64,000 bases of DNA, from the NCBI RefSeq assembly GCF_001422445.1, contig NZ_LMNA01000028.1, forward strand, positions 114,274 through 178,273, given 5' to 3'. Under the pieces are notes generated by a model. That model saw only the letters and a list, made by a program, of their open reading frames with translations. It had not been told where the DNA came from and did not search any database. Below, piece by piece: positions 28,866 to 37,544 of this stretch. Each line of letters begins with the position of its first letter. Position 1 is the stretch's first letter. The stretch comes from Pseudorhodoferax sp. Leaf274. Its GTDB lineage: Bacteria > Pseudomonadota > Gammaproteobacteria > Burkholderiales > Burkholderiaceae_C. The position numbers and the translations under genes are program-made.

Positions 28866-29908
28866 CGGCAGGCCGCGCCCCGGACTTCGACACGGCTGCG
28901 CTCGGCGCCTACCTCGCCCGGCACATCGACGGGCTGCGCGCGCCGATCGAGGCGACGCGCTTCGCCGGCGGGCAGTCCAATCCCACTGACCTGCTCACGG
29001 ACGCGCAGGGCTGGCGCTTCGTGCTGCGCCGCAAGCCCGGCGGCGCGTTGCTGGCCTCGGCGCACGCCATCGACCGCGAGTACCGCGTGGCCAGCGCGTT
29101 GGCGGGCAGCACCGTGCCCGTCCCGCGCATGCACTGCTATTGCGACGATCCCTCGGTGATCGGCATGGCGTTCTACGTCATGGCCCATGTCGACGGGCGG
29201 ATCTTCTGGGATCCGGCCCTGCCGGAGCTGCCGCCGGCGGAACGGGCGGCACTGTATGCCGATGTCAACCGGGTCGTGGCCGGCCTGCACCGTCTCGACG
29301 TGCGGGCCATCGGCCTGGAAGACTTCGGGCGGCCCGGCAACTACTTCGAGCGCCAGATCGCGCGCTGGACGCGGCAGTACCGGGCGGCCGAGACCGAGCC
29401 GATCGCTGCGATGGAGCGGCTGATCGCCTGGCTGCCCGCGCATGTTCCCGCCACCGGGCCGGCGACGCTGGTGCACGGCGACCTGCGGATCGACAACATG
29501 ATCGTCCACCCGACCGAGCCGCGCGTGGTCGCGCTGATCGACTGGGAACTGTCGACCCTGGGCCATCCCCTGGCGGACTTCGCCTACCACCTGCTGCCCT
29601 GGCGGCTCACGTCCGAGCAATTCCGCGGCATGGCCGAGAAGTCGCCGCTGCCCGAGGGCGTGCCATCGGAGGCCGGCTACGTGGCGCGCTACGACACTGC
29701 CATGGGCACGGCGACGGATCCGCAGGCCCTGGAGTTCGCCATCGCCCATGCGATGTTCCGCATGGCGGCCATCCTGCAGGGAATCCACCGGCGTGCACGC
29801 GATGGCAATGCGTCGAGCGCCGAAGGGCTGGCCGTGGGCGCCCGTGCACGCCGGATCGCGGACGCCGCGTGGGCGCAGGTGCAACAGCACTTCGCCGACG
29901 CACGTTGA
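28862..29908 (+). CDS. ACAD10/11-type phosphotransferase (APH family, LvaA-like 4-hydroxyacyl-CoA kinase candidate)
   Basis: 348-residue aminoglycoside-phosphotransferase-fold kinase. [10 protein letters not shown] (36-45) opens the nucleotide lobe and K58 lies in VLRRKPGG. The Brenner motif is HGDLRIDN (H205, D207, N212), and the metal Asp is in [10 protein letters not shown] (D227). The sequence resembles the N-terminal kinase half of ACAD11 and LvaA, which phosphorylates the 4-hydroxyl of 4-hydroxyacyl-CoA. It starts at a GTG overlapping the thiolase stop. It is not an antibiotic-resistance kinase: the family relatives sit with acyl-CoA genes. No LvaB-like small partner is seen. Confidence 0.88.
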   Translation: MTAGRAPDFDTAALGAYLARHIDGLRAPIEATRFAGGQSNPTDLLTDAQGWRFVLRRKPGGALLASAHAIDREYRVASALAGSTVPVPRMHCYCDDPSVIGMAFYVMAHVDGRIFWDPALPELPPAERAALYADVNRVVAGLHRLDVRAIGLEDFGRPGNYFERQIARWTRQYRAAETEPIAAMERLIAWLPAHVPATGPATLVHGDLRIDNMIVHPTEPRVVALIDWELSTLGHPLADFAYHLLPWRLTSEQFRGMAEKSPLPEGVPSEAGYVARYDTAMGTATDPQALEFAIAHAMFRMAAILQGIHRRARDGNASSAEGLAVGARARRIADAAWAQVQQHFADAR

Positions 29909-29917
29909 GGCGGCGTC

Positions 29918-30754
29918 TCAGGGCACGGCCAGCCGCGCCGCCTGGTCCCAGGTCCCGAGGATCTCTTCGCGCAGCGCCAGCAGCAGGCTGCCGTAGTACG
30001 CCTCCTGGGACTTGGGCACGTCCATGGAGTGGTAGGTGATGCTCAGCGCGTAGCTGCGCCCGTCGGGTGCGGCGATCGGGGTACCGATGGCCGTCATGCC
30101 TGGCGCCCAGTAGGCCACGCAGTGCCCGTGCTGCGCCACGTCGGCGAAGGCCGCCTCGATCTCGGTGCGCAGGGCCTTCCATGCACGTCCGTGCTTGTGG
30201 CCCAGCTGCTGCAGGACGGCGCGGCGGTTGGGCTCGTCCAGGCCCGACATGAAGGCCCGACCGCCGGCCGTCAGTTCGATGGGAAAGCGCGACCCGGGCA
30301 CCGCGCGCCGGAAGATGCCGCGCTTGCTCTCGCGCAGCGAGACCACGTAGACCATCTCCAGGTGGTCGGCCACGGACAGGCCGACGTTGATGCGCTCCTT
30401 CTCGGCCAGCGACTTCATTTTCGGGAATGCCGCCTCGGAGGTGTGGTCGTTGCGGCTGAAGGTGTCAGCCAGGCTCAGGATGACCGGCGCCAGCCGGTAG
30501 GACTGGCGTTGGATGTCGTAGTCCAGGAAGCGCTCCTGCACCAGGGTGCTCGTCAGGCGGCTGACCGTGGAGAGCGGCAGCCCCGCACGGACTGCCAGTT
30601 CGCCGTTGCCCAGCAGCTCCGCGCCATGGTTGAACGCGCGCAGGAGCTGCAGGCCACGCTGCAGCGAACGGTTGATCGGCGTGACACGCGTGAACGTGCC
30701 CGATTCGCGCGTGAGCGCCCGCGACGACTGCGCGGGCGTGGGACGGGATGCCAT
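29918..30754 (-). CDS. IclR-family transcriptional regulator
   Basis: 278 residues. After about 25 polar residues comes the IclR winged helix (NRSLQRGLQLLRAFNHGAELL, then LAVRAGLPLSTVSRLTSTL, about 28-75). The effector-binding domain follows from about residue 100 (VGLSVADHLEMVYVVSLRE, RRAVPGSRFPIELTAGGRAFMSG). It lies inside the catabolic cluster, convergent with the phosphotransferase (9 bp) and divergent from the Bug/Liv operon over 117 bp. A palindrome in that gap (30770-30788) recurs at two other cluster promoters, so it is the likely local regulator, autoregulating and controlling all three units. Ligand unknown. Confidence 0.93.
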   Translation of the reverse strand: MASRPTPAQSSRALTRESGTFTRVTPINRSLQRGLQLLRAFNHGAELLGNGELAVRAGLPLSTVSRLTSTLVQERFLDYDIQRQSYRLAPVILSLADTFSRNDHTSEAAFPKMKSLAEKERINVGLSVADHLEMVYVVSLRESKRGIFRRAVPGSRFPIELTAGGRAFMSGLDEPNRRAVLQQLGHKHGRAWKALRTEIEAAFADVAQHGHCVAYWAPGMTAIGTPIAAPDGRSYALSITYHSMDVPKSQEAYYGSLLLALREEILGTWDQAARLAVP

Positions 30755-30769
30755 CTCGATGCCTCATGG

Positions 30770-30788
30770 ATTTCCGAAGAATGGAATT
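30770..30788. promoter_or_regulatory. candidate IclR operator, site 3
   Basis: ATTTCCGAAGAATGGAATT has the TTCC-N7-GGAA core of sites 1 and 2. It is 16 bp upstream of the iclR start codon and 84 bp upstream of the Bug gene start, in the shared divergent region. Autoregulation from such a site is usual for IclR proteins. Confidence 0.6.
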
Positions 30789-30871
30789 CTAGGCTGGTCC
30801 GCAGCCGCGTCGCGCCGAAGAATGTACCCACAAACACGGAGACGACCGCATCCCTGCGGACTGGCAACAGC

Positions 30872-31903
30872 ATGGCGACACCACACCCTCATCTTGCGGT
30901 TCATGGCGACGACCCCATCGCGCGGGTTGCGTTGAACCGGCGCACGGTCCTGTTGCGCAGCGCGGCGCTGCTGGCAGCGGGCGCCGCCGCGCTGCCGTCC
31001 AACGCCGCCTCCTTTCCGAGCCGGCCGTTGAAGCTGGTGGTTCCGTTTCCCCCCGGCAGCGGCACCGATGCGGGTGCCCGGCTGATCGCACAGGCACTGT
31101 CCGCGCTGACGGGCGTTCCGGTCATCGTCGACAACAAGGCCGGCGGCAATGGCGTGATCGCCGTGCAGCACGTGCTGGGAGCGCCGGCAGACGGGCACAC
31201 CATCCTCATCGGCAGCAACACCACGCTGTCGGCCAACGCGGCGACCTACCGCAAGCCGCCCTACGATCCTTTGGCCGACTTTGCGCCGATCTCGCTGTTG
31301 CTGAGCGCACCGGTGCTGATCGCGGCACCGGCCGAATCACCGTACCGCAGCTTCGGCGCACTGGTCGAGGCCGCGCGGGCGCGGCCCGGGGCACTGAACT
31401 ATGGAACCGGCTCGGTCAGCTACACGCTGTACGGCGAATGGCTGTGCCAGCTCGCGGGCGTGCGTGCCACACCGATCGCGTTCAAGGGATCGGGCGACGT
31501 GGTCCCCGCGGTGATCGCCGGCACCGTGGACTTCGCCGTGCTGGACGCCAGCACCACGGTCGAACTCGTCCGGACGGGGCGCCTGCGCGGGCTGTTGCTG
31601 GGCGCAGCGGAGCGCTTCCCCCAGTTGGCCGATGTGCCATCGGCCACGGACGCGGGTGTGCCCGCGTTCGACGCGTTCACCTGGGTTGCCGCTGCCGTCA
31701 GCGCACGCACGCCCACGCCTGTCGTTCAAGCACTGGAAGCGGTCTTCGCCAAGGTCGGCGCCGATGCCGATCTGCGCCGTGCCTACGCCGGACAGATCAC
31801 CACCGTGCGCATGACCGACGCCCAGGAGATGCGCCGGTTCCAGGTCACCGAGATCGCACGCTGGAAGGCGTTGGTCGCCAAGGTCGGTCTCGCGTTGCAA
31901 TGA
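30872..31903 (+). CDS. Bug/TctC-family substrate-binding protein (probable Tat substrate)
   Basis: 343-residue periplasmic receptor. The leader carries a twin-arginine motif (NRRTVLLRS) before a hydrophobic Ala/Leu stretch ending NAAS, then FPSRPLKLVVPFPPGSGTDAG. The ligand loop VIVDNKAGGNG is intact. The ATG 30872 gives a 45-residue leader; later starts would remove the Tat motif. Its stop overlaps the next start by 4 bp (ATGA), tying an orphan TTT receptor directly to a Liv-type ABC transporter. This is an odd partnership, because Bug proteins normally serve TctAB. Confidence 0.92.
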   Translation: MATPHPHLAVHGDDPIARVALNRRTVLLRSAALLAAGAAALPSNAASFPSRPLKLVVPFPPGSGTDAGARLIAQALSALTGVPVIVDNKAGGNGVIAVQHVLGAPADGHTILIGSNTTLSANAATYRKPPYDPLADFAPISLLLSAPVLIAAPAESPYRSFGALVEAARARPGALNYGTGSVSYTLYGEWLCQLAGVRATPIAFKGSGDVVPAVIAGTVDFAVLDASTTVELVRTGRLRGLLLGAAERFPQLADVPSATDAGVPAFDAFTWVAAAVSARTPTPVVQALEAVFAKVGADADLRRAYAGQITTVRMTDAQEMRRFQVTEIARWKALVAKVGLALQ

Positions 31904-32742
31904 GCGCCGTGCCCGTTTCCAGCCCCCGGCGAGCCGCCCCGTCAGGGCGACCCGATCTGTCCGCATCCGATCTGGCCGCCCCGCAACTGCGCCTGCGCGG
32001 CGTGACCGTCCGGTTCGGCGGCATCACCGCGCTCGACGACCTGTCGTTCGACGTGGCGCCTTCCACGATCTGCGGCCTGATCGGCCCGAACGGCGCAGGC
32101 AAGACCACGTGCTTCAACTGCATCAGCGGCGTCTACCAGCCGGCTGCAGGAACGATCGTGTTCGAAGGCACGAGCTTGACCGGCATGGCACGGCACGCCA
32201 TCGCCGCCGCCGGCATCGGGCGCACCTTCCAGAACCTCGCCTTGTTCCCCTCGATGTCGGTCGAGCGCAATGTGCTCGTCGGCGGGCATGGCCGCACACG
32301 CGGTGGATTTCTCGCGCACATGGCGCGCCTGCCGTCGGTGCTGCGGTCGGAGCAGACCTTGCGCGAGCGTGTGCTGGCGTTGCTGCGCCGGTTCGAGCTC
32401 GGCCAGGTGGCCGACACGCCGGTGGGCGAGTTGCCCTTCGCCGTTCAGAAACGGGTGGAACTGGCGCGGGCGCTTGCCGGGCAACCGAAGCTCCTCATCC
32501 TGGACGAACCGGCCGCCGGGCTGAACCATGAGGCCGTCGAGCAGCTGGCCGACAACATCCGCCGCATCCGCGACGACGACGGCATCACCGTGCTGCTGGT
32601 CGAGCACCACATGAACCTGGTGATGCGCATCTCCGACCAGGTGGTCGTGCTGGACTTCGGCCGCAAGATCGCCGATGGCGTGCCGGACGCGGTGCGGCGC
32701 AACGCCGACGTCGTCCAGGCCTACCTGGGACAAGCGGCATGA
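31900..32742 (+). CDS. livG: branched-chain-type ABC transporter ATP-binding protein LivG-like
   Basis: 280-residue ATPase of the HAAT family. About 25 extra N-terminal residues precede LRLRGVTVRFGGITALDD; Walker A is GLIGPNGAGKTT and Walker B is LLILDEPAAGLN. The signature region reads LPFAVQKRVELARAL in place of LSGGQ, normal for LivG. The C-terminal VVLDFGRKIADGVP is also typical. Start and stop overlap the neighbouring genes as ATGA on both sides. It energises the LivHM permease encoded downstream. The substrate is inferred to be a carboxylate of this pathway and not necessarily an amino acid. Confidence 0.94.
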   Translation: MSAVPVSSPRRAAPSGRPDLSASDLAAPQLRLRGVTVRFGGITALDDLSFDVAPSTICGLIGPNGAGKTTCFNCISGVYQPAAGTIVFEGTSLTGMARHAIAAAGIGRTFQNLALFPSMSVERNVLVGGHGRTRGGFLAHMARLPSVLRSEQTLRERVLALLRRFELGQVADTPVGELPFAVQKRVELARALAGQPKLLILDEPAAGLNHEAVEQLADNIRRIRDDDGITVLLVEHHMNLVMRISDQVVVLDFGRKIADGVPDAVRRNADVVQAYLGQAA

Positions 32743-33458
32743 CCGCGCCGCTGCTGGAAATCCGGAACCTGCAGGCCTGGTACGGTGGCGTGCAGGTGCT
32801 GTTCGGCTACGACCTGACGGTCGCGCAGGGCAGCATCACCGCGCTGCTGGGCGCCAACGGCGCCGGCAAGACCACCACGCTGCGCGCCATCTGCAACGTG
32901 ATGGTGCGGCGCCAGGGCGAGATCCGCTTTGGCGGCCGCTCGCTGCAGGGCCTGCCGGCCCAGGACGTCGTGCGCCTGGGCATTTCCCACGTGCCCGACG
33001 GGCGCGGCACCTTCGCGCAGTTGTCGGTGGTCGAGAACCTGCAGCTGGGCGGCTACACGCTGCCCTCGCGCGACGACGTGGCGCAGGGCATCGAAGAGGT
33101 CTACGCGATGTTCCCCCGGCTCAAGGAGCGCCACGGCCAGCAGGCTGGCACGCTGTCGGGCGGCGAACAACAGATGCTTGCCATCGGGCGCGCGCTCATG
33201 CCACGGCCGAAGCTGCTGCTGCTGGACGAGCCCTCGTTCGGCCTGGCGCCGTTGATCGTGCGCGGCATCTTCGACACGGTGCAGCGCATCGTGGCCGAGC
33301 GCCAGGTGAGCGTGCTGATCGTCGAGCAGAACGCCCACCTGGCGCTGGAGATCGCGCACGAGGCCTGCCTCATCGACGTCGGCCGCGCCGTGCTCAGCGG
33401 CAGCGCCGACGACCTGCGCCGCGACAGCACCGTGCGCCAGGTCTACCTGGGTTATTGA
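32739..33458 (+). CDS. livF: branched-chain-type ABC transporter ATP-binding protein LivF-like
   Basis: 239 residues, standard LivF length. It has LEIRNLQAWYGGVQVLFG, Walker A LLGANGAGKTTTLRAI, the Q-loop region PDGRGTFAQLSVVENL, the signature LSGGEQQMLAIGRALM, Walker B LLLLDEPSFGLAP and the switch His shifted to a Gln in VEQNAHLAL, as usual in LivF. It overlaps livG by 4 bp and is followed by livH after 22 bp. Confidence 0.95.
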   Translation: MTAPLLEIRNLQAWYGGVQVLFGYDLTVAQGSITALLGANGAGKTTTLRAICNVMVRRQGEIRFGGRSLQGLPAQDVVRLGISHVPDGRGTFAQLSVVENLQLGGYTLPSRDDVAQGIEEVYAMFPRLKERHGQQAGTLSGGEQQMLAIGRALMPRPKLLLLDEPSFGLAPLIVRGIFDTVQRIVAERQVSVLIVEQNAHLALEIAHEACLIDVGRAVLSGSADDLRRDSTVRQVYLGY

Positions 33459-33480
33459 TGTCCGCACCGAGGTCCCCCGC

Positions 33481-34353
33481 ATGAACGGCTTTCTCCAACA
33501 GATCGTCTCCGGCCTCGCCATGGGCTGCGTCTACGCCAGCCTCGCGCTCGCGCTCGTCATGATCTACCAGACCACCAGCCTCGTGAACTTCGCGCAGGGG
33601 GAGATGGCGATGGCCTCGACCTTCCTCGCCTGGTCGCTGGTGGCGCATGGCGTGCCGTACTGGCCCGCGTTCGTCGCGACGGTCTTGGTCTCGTTCGCCG
33701 CCGGCATGGCGATCGAGCGCTTGCTGATCCGCCGCTTCCGGCACGCGCCGGCCCACTCCGTGATCATCGTGATGGTCGGGCTGATGATCCTCATCGACGG
33801 CATCGTCGGCTGGAGCTTCGGCTACGACGTGCGTGCCGTCGACAGCCCCTTCGAGAAGATGCCATGGCTCTCGCTCGGCCTGGTCTCGGCGCACCAGGCG
33901 GGCATCGGGTTGGTGACGCTGGTGCTGATGGCGCTGATCTTCTGTTTCTTCCGCTTCACGCGGCTTGGACTGGCCATGCGGGGCGCCGCGCTCAACCCGC
34001 TGTCGAGCGCTTTTGTCGGCGTCAATGTCGGCCTGATGCTGTCCCTGGGCTGGGGGCTGGCGGCGGGCATCGGCGCGATCTCGGGAATGCTCACCGCGCC
34101 GATCGTCTACCTCGATCCCAACATGATGCTGCACGTGATCATCTACGCCTTCGCCGGCGCGGTGCTGGGCGGCATCTCCAACCCGTGGGGCGCCGTGTTC
34201 GGCGGCCTGGTGATCGGCGTGGCCGAGAACCTCGCGGGCGCCTACGTCGTGGGCACCGACCTGAAGCTGGTGTTCGTGCTGGGCATCATCGTGGCGGTGC
34301 TGACGCTGCAGCCGAACGGCCTGTTCGGCCGCCGGATCGTGACCCGCGTGTGA
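33481..34353 (+). CDS. livH: branched-chain-type ABC transporter permease LivH-like
   Basis: 290-residue inner-membrane permease with about eight hydrophobic segments. It starts MNGFLQQIVSGLAMGCVYAS. Family marks are LVNFAQGEMAMASTFLAWS, GLAMRGAALNPLSSAFVGVNV and GAVLGGISNPWGAVFGGLVIGV. It pairs with LivM to form the translocation pore. It lies between livF and livM. Confidence 0.94.
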   Translation: MNGFLQQIVSGLAMGCVYASLALALVMIYQTTSLVNFAQGEMAMASTFLAWSLVAHGVPYWPAFVATVLVSFAAGMAIERLLIRRFRHAPAHSVIIVMVGLMILIDGIVGWSFGYDVRAVDSPFEKMPWLSLGLVSAHQAGIGLVTLVLMALIFCFFRFTRLGLAMRGAALNPLSSAFVGVNVGLMLSLGWGLAAGIGAISGMLTAPIVYLDPNMMLHVIIYAFAGAVLGGISNPWGAVFGGLVIGVAENLAGAYVVGTDLKLVFVLGIIVAVLTLQPNGLFGRRIVTRV

Positions 34354-34379
34354 ACCGGCCATCCACCAGGGCACTCTCC

Positions 34380-35396
34380 ATGCACACCTCTTCGCTCCGT
34401 TCCGCGGCACCGTCGGCTTTTTCCCCGAAGGCGCGAGGGCGCGGCCTCGCGCGCCATCTGCTGCCGGCCGTGCTGCTGGCCGCCGGCATCTCGGCCATCT
34501 TCGCGTTCAAGGGCTACCAGCTCCTGCTGGCGGCCAACATCGTCTCGTACGCGATCGCCATCCTCGGGCTGAACCTGCTCGCGGGCTACAACGGACAGAT
34601 CTCGCTCGGCCACGGCGCCTTCCTCGCGATCGGCGGCTACGCCACCGCGATCCTGATGGAGCGCTTCGGCGTGCCGTATTGGCTCGCCGTGCCGATGTGC
34701 GGGATGGTCGCGATGGCGGTCGGCTTCCTGGTGGCGATCCCGGCTCTGCGCCTGGAGATGCTGTACCTGGCGCTGGCCACCTTCGCACTGGCCATGGCGG
34801 TGCCACAGCTCGCCAAGAACAAGCTCGTGGCGGACTGGACGGGCGGCGTGCAGGGCCTGTCCCTGCCCAGGATCGCGCCATGGAGCGCGCTGGGGCTGGA
34901 CGTGGACCAGACCGTCTACGCCTACACGCTGCTGCTGGCCGTGCTCGCCTTCGGCGCGGTGGTCAACCTGCTGGGCGGCCGGATCGGCCGCGCGCTCGAG
35001 GCCATCCGCGACCAGCCGGTGGCCGCCGAGACCATGGCCATCGACATCCGCCTGTACAAGACCGTGGCCTTCGGGCTGTGCGCGTTCCTGACCGGCATGG
35101 CCGGCGGCCTGGGCGCCATCGCGACGCACTTCGTCTCGCCGGACAGCTACGCCATGTTCCTGTCGATCACGCTGCTGGTGGGCGCCGTCATCGGTGGCTT
35201 CCGCAGCGTCTACGGTGCGCTGTGCGGCGGCGCCTTCGTGGTGCTGATGCCGGGCTATGCCGAAAAGCTCTCCCAGGGCGCGCCCTGGGCCATCTACGGG
35301 GCCTGCACCATCGTGTTGATGCTCGCCATGCCCGACGGCCTGGCCGGCCTCGTGCACGGCCTGGCGCGACGCTGGAAGTCGCGCCACCCAGGCTGA
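34380..35396 (+). CDS. livM: branched-chain-type ABC transporter permease LivM-like
   Basis: 338-residue permease with 9-10 hydrophobic segments. Seen are ILGLNLLAGYNGQISLGHGAF, TGGVQGLSLPRI, and the ATPase-coupling loop GRALEAIRDQPVAAETMAID before VAFGLCAFLTGMAGGLGA. The ATG 34380 is used; a GTG at 34350 overlapping the livH stop is an alternative start adding ten residues. It ends 102 bp before the periplasmic receptor gene. Confidence 0.93.
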   Translation: MHTSSLRSAAPSAFSPKARGRGLARHLLPAVLLAAGISAIFAFKGYQLLLAANIVSYAIAILGLNLLAGYNGQISLGHGAFLAIGGYATAILMERFGVPYWLAVPMCGMVAMAVGFLVAIPALRLEMLYLALATFALAMAVPQLAKNKLVADWTGGVQGLSLPRIAPWSALGLDVDQTVYAYTLLLAVLAFGAVVNLLGGRIGRALEAIRDQPVAAETMAIDIRLYKTVAFGLCAFLTGMAGGLGAIATHFVSPDSYAMFLSITLLVGAVIGGFRSVYGALCGGAFVVLMPGYAEKLSQGAPWAIYGACTIVLMLAMPDGLAGLVHGLARRWKSRHPG

Positions 35397-35498
35397 CGAC
35401 CGGCCGCCGCGCTGCGCCGTCGGAAATGGCGCAGCGGTTCCGCCCACGCTGCGGCAACGGCCGCCCACCCGACATCCATCTTTCCAGGAGACGACCCG

Positions 35499-36689
35499 AT
35501 GAACATCCCACGACGCACCTTCACCCTGTCCATGGCGGCTGCGGCGCTGCCGGCGGTCCGGCCCGCCCTCGCGCAGCCCGCGGCCATGCCGGGCGTCACA
35601 GACAAGGAGATCCGCATCGGCTCGACGGGGCCGCTGAGCGGGCCGGCGGCCGCCTGGTCTGCGGTCAACAAGGCCATGCGCGCCGGCTTCGACAGCGTCA
35701 ACGCCGCCGGCGGCATCAACGGGCGCCAGATCAAATTCATCCTGGTCGACGACGGCTATAGCCCGCCGCGCACGGTGGAGCAGACGCGCAAGCTGGTCGA
35801 GGTGGAGCAGGTCGCGTTCGTCACGGCGCAGATCGGCTCGGCCACCGGCATGGCGGCGCGCAAGTACATGAACGAGGCCAAGGTGCCGCAGCTCTTCATG
35901 GCCTCCGGCGCGGACGCCTGGCTGGACGACATCGACAAGTTCCCATGGACGCTGGGCTCGTTTCCCTTGTATTCGGACGAGGGGCGCGCCATCGGCCGGC
36001 ACCTGCTGGCCGTGAAGCCGGGCGCCAGGGTCGGCGTGCTGTACCAGAACGACGATGCCGGCCGCAGCTTCCTGCGCGGCCTCAAGGAGGTGCTCGGCAG
36101 CACCAAGGCGATCGTGCGCGAGGAGTCCTACGAGACGACCGATCCGACGGTGGACTCGCAGGTCGTCTCGCTGCAGTCCGCGGGCGCGGACACCCTGGTC
36201 ATGTCCGCAAATCCCAAGTCCGCCGTGCAGGCCATCCGCAAGAGCCAGGAATCGTGGCGGCCGCAGCTCTACATGACGCAGCCGACGGCATCGATCTCGC
36301 AGGTGCTGATGCCGGCGGGACTGGAGCGCTCCAAGGGCGCCATCTGCTTCAACTTCGTGAAGGATCCGAGCGACCCGGTGTGGGCGAACGACCGGGGCGT
36401 GCAGGAATTCAACGCCACCATGGACAAGCACGGCCAGGGCCTGCCGCGCGACACGCTGACGGCGCTGGGCGCGTACCTGGGCTCCTGCGTCGTCCAGCTG
36501 GTGCGCCAGTGCGGCAACGACCTGTCGCGCGAGAACCTGCTCAAGCAGACCATGGCGCTGGACCTGGAGGTGCCGATGCTGCTGCCGGGTCTGCGCGTGA
36601 AGACGGGGCCGCAGAACCGCCACCCTCTGCGCGAGCTGCGTCCCATGCAGTTCGACGGCACGCGCTGGGCCTTGCTGGACCGGCGATGA
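35499..36689 (+). CDS. Liv-type ABC transporter periplasmic substrate-binding protein
   Basis: 396-residue type I periplasmic binding protein (Peripla_BP_6). The leader begins MNIPRRTFTLSM, a plausible Tat or Sec signal ending in ALAQP, then VTDKEIRIGSTGPLSGPAAAW. INGRQIKFILVDDGYSPPRTVEQTRKLVE is typical of hydrophobic amino acid, amide or aromatic/aliphatic acid receptors. CAGGAGA lies just before the start. It completes the ABC transporter, so this operon carries two unrelated receptors (this one and the Bug protein). Confidence 0.93.
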   Translation: MNIPRRTFTLSMAAAALPAVRPALAQPAAMPGVTDKEIRIGSTGPLSGPAAAWSAVNKAMRAGFDSVNAAGGINGRQIKFILVDDGYSPPRTVEQTRKLVEVEQVAFVTAQIGSATGMAARKYMNEAKVPQLFMASGADAWLDDIDKFPWTLGSFPLYSDEGRAIGRHLLAVKPGARVGVLYQNDDAGRSFLRGLKEVLGSTKAIVREESYETTDPTVDSQVVSLQSAGADTLVMSANPKSAVQAIRKSQESWRPQLYMTQPTASISQVLMPAGLERSKGAICFNFVKDPSDPVWANDRGVQEFNATMDKHGQGLPRDTLTALGAYLGSCVVQLVRQCGNDLSRENLLKQTMALDLEVPMLLPGLRVKTGPQNRHPLRELRPMQFDGTRWALLDRR

Positions 36690-36733
36690 CAGGCCCCGGC
36701 AACGCCGGCTCTGGCCGCACGGAAGAGGCTGGC

Positions 36734-37498
36734 ATGCACCCGCCATCCCTGTTCATCGTCACGGGCGCGTCGCGTGGACTCGGCCGAGCCATCGTCGAGC
36801 TGGCGCTGGTGCCCGGGCGCACGGTGGTCTGCATCTCGCGCGGCGTGGAGCCGGCGCTGGCGCTGGCCGCACAGTCCTGCGGCGCCCGCCTGGTCCAATG
36901 GCCGGTCGATCTGCAGCAGCCCACCGAGGCGGCCGACCGGCTTGCCGGCTTTCTGGCGGAGCAGGACGGCAGCGTCTTTGCGCGCGCGGTGCTGGTCAAC
37001 AACGCGGGAACGGTGGGACAACCCGGTCCCCTGGCGACTGCTGACGCGGCCGATCTGGCGCGCGCACTGCGCATCGGCCTGGAGGCACCGCTGCTGCTGT
37101 GCGCGGCGTTCCTGCGCGGCACCCAGGCGTGGCCGGGCGCCCGGCAGATCCTCAACATCTCCTCGGGTCTCGGGCGCCATGCGATCCCGAGCCAGTCGGC
37201 CTACTGCGCAGCGAAGGCGGGAATGGACCATTTCTCGCGCGTCATCGCGCTGGAAGAGGCGCTGCGGCCGGGCGGCGCACGCGTCGTCTCGCTCGCACCG
37301 GGCGTGATCGACACCGACATGCAAGGCGCGCTGCGCGCGACCGATGCGCGGCTCCTGCCGGACCGCGCGCGCTACGAACAGCTCAAGGCCGAGAACCGGC
37401 TCGATTCACCCGCCCTCGCGGCATCGAAGGTGTTGGCCTACCTGGAGCGCGCCGACTTCGGCAGCCAGCCGGTGGCCGACGTCAACGCCGCCGCATAG
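36734..37498 (+). CDS. SDR family oxidoreductase (sepiapterin/benzil reductase-like)
   Basis: 254-residue SDR. The cofactor motif is IVTGASRGLGRAIVELAL, then VLVNNAGTVGQPGPL, a catalytic Ser in ILNISSGLGRHA and Y-x3-K in SAYCAAKAGMDHF, followed by LAPGVIDTDMQ. The sequence style is that of sepiapterin reductase/benzoin-forming benzil reductase. The ATG at 36734 has GGAAGAGG upstream and starts close to strand 1; an ATG at 36686 overlapping the previous stop would add 16 residues. In the operon it may reduce a ketone intermediate. Substrate unknown. Confidence 0.88.
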   Translation: MHPPSLFIVTGASRGLGRAIVELALVPGRTVVCISRGVEPALALAAQSCGARLVQWPVDLQQPTEAADRLAGFLAEQDGSVFARAVLVNNAGTVGQPGPLATADAADLARALRIGLEAPLLLCAAFLRGTQAWPGARQILNISSGLGRHAIPSQSAYCAAKAGMDHFSRVIALEEALRPGGARVVSLAPGVIDTDMQGALRATDARLLPDRARYEQLKAENRLDSPALAASKVLAYLERADFGSQPVADVNAAA

Positions 37499-37544
37499 GC
37501 GGGCCGCCCCCGCTCATTCACCCGTTCGCATTGGAACCCCGACC

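Noticed and set aside
28862-29908. Aminoglycoside resistance phosphotransferase
   Set aside because: Although the fold motifs are APH-type, the gene is coupled to acyl-CoA genes and resembles the ACAD11 kinase half, so a resistance label would mislead.
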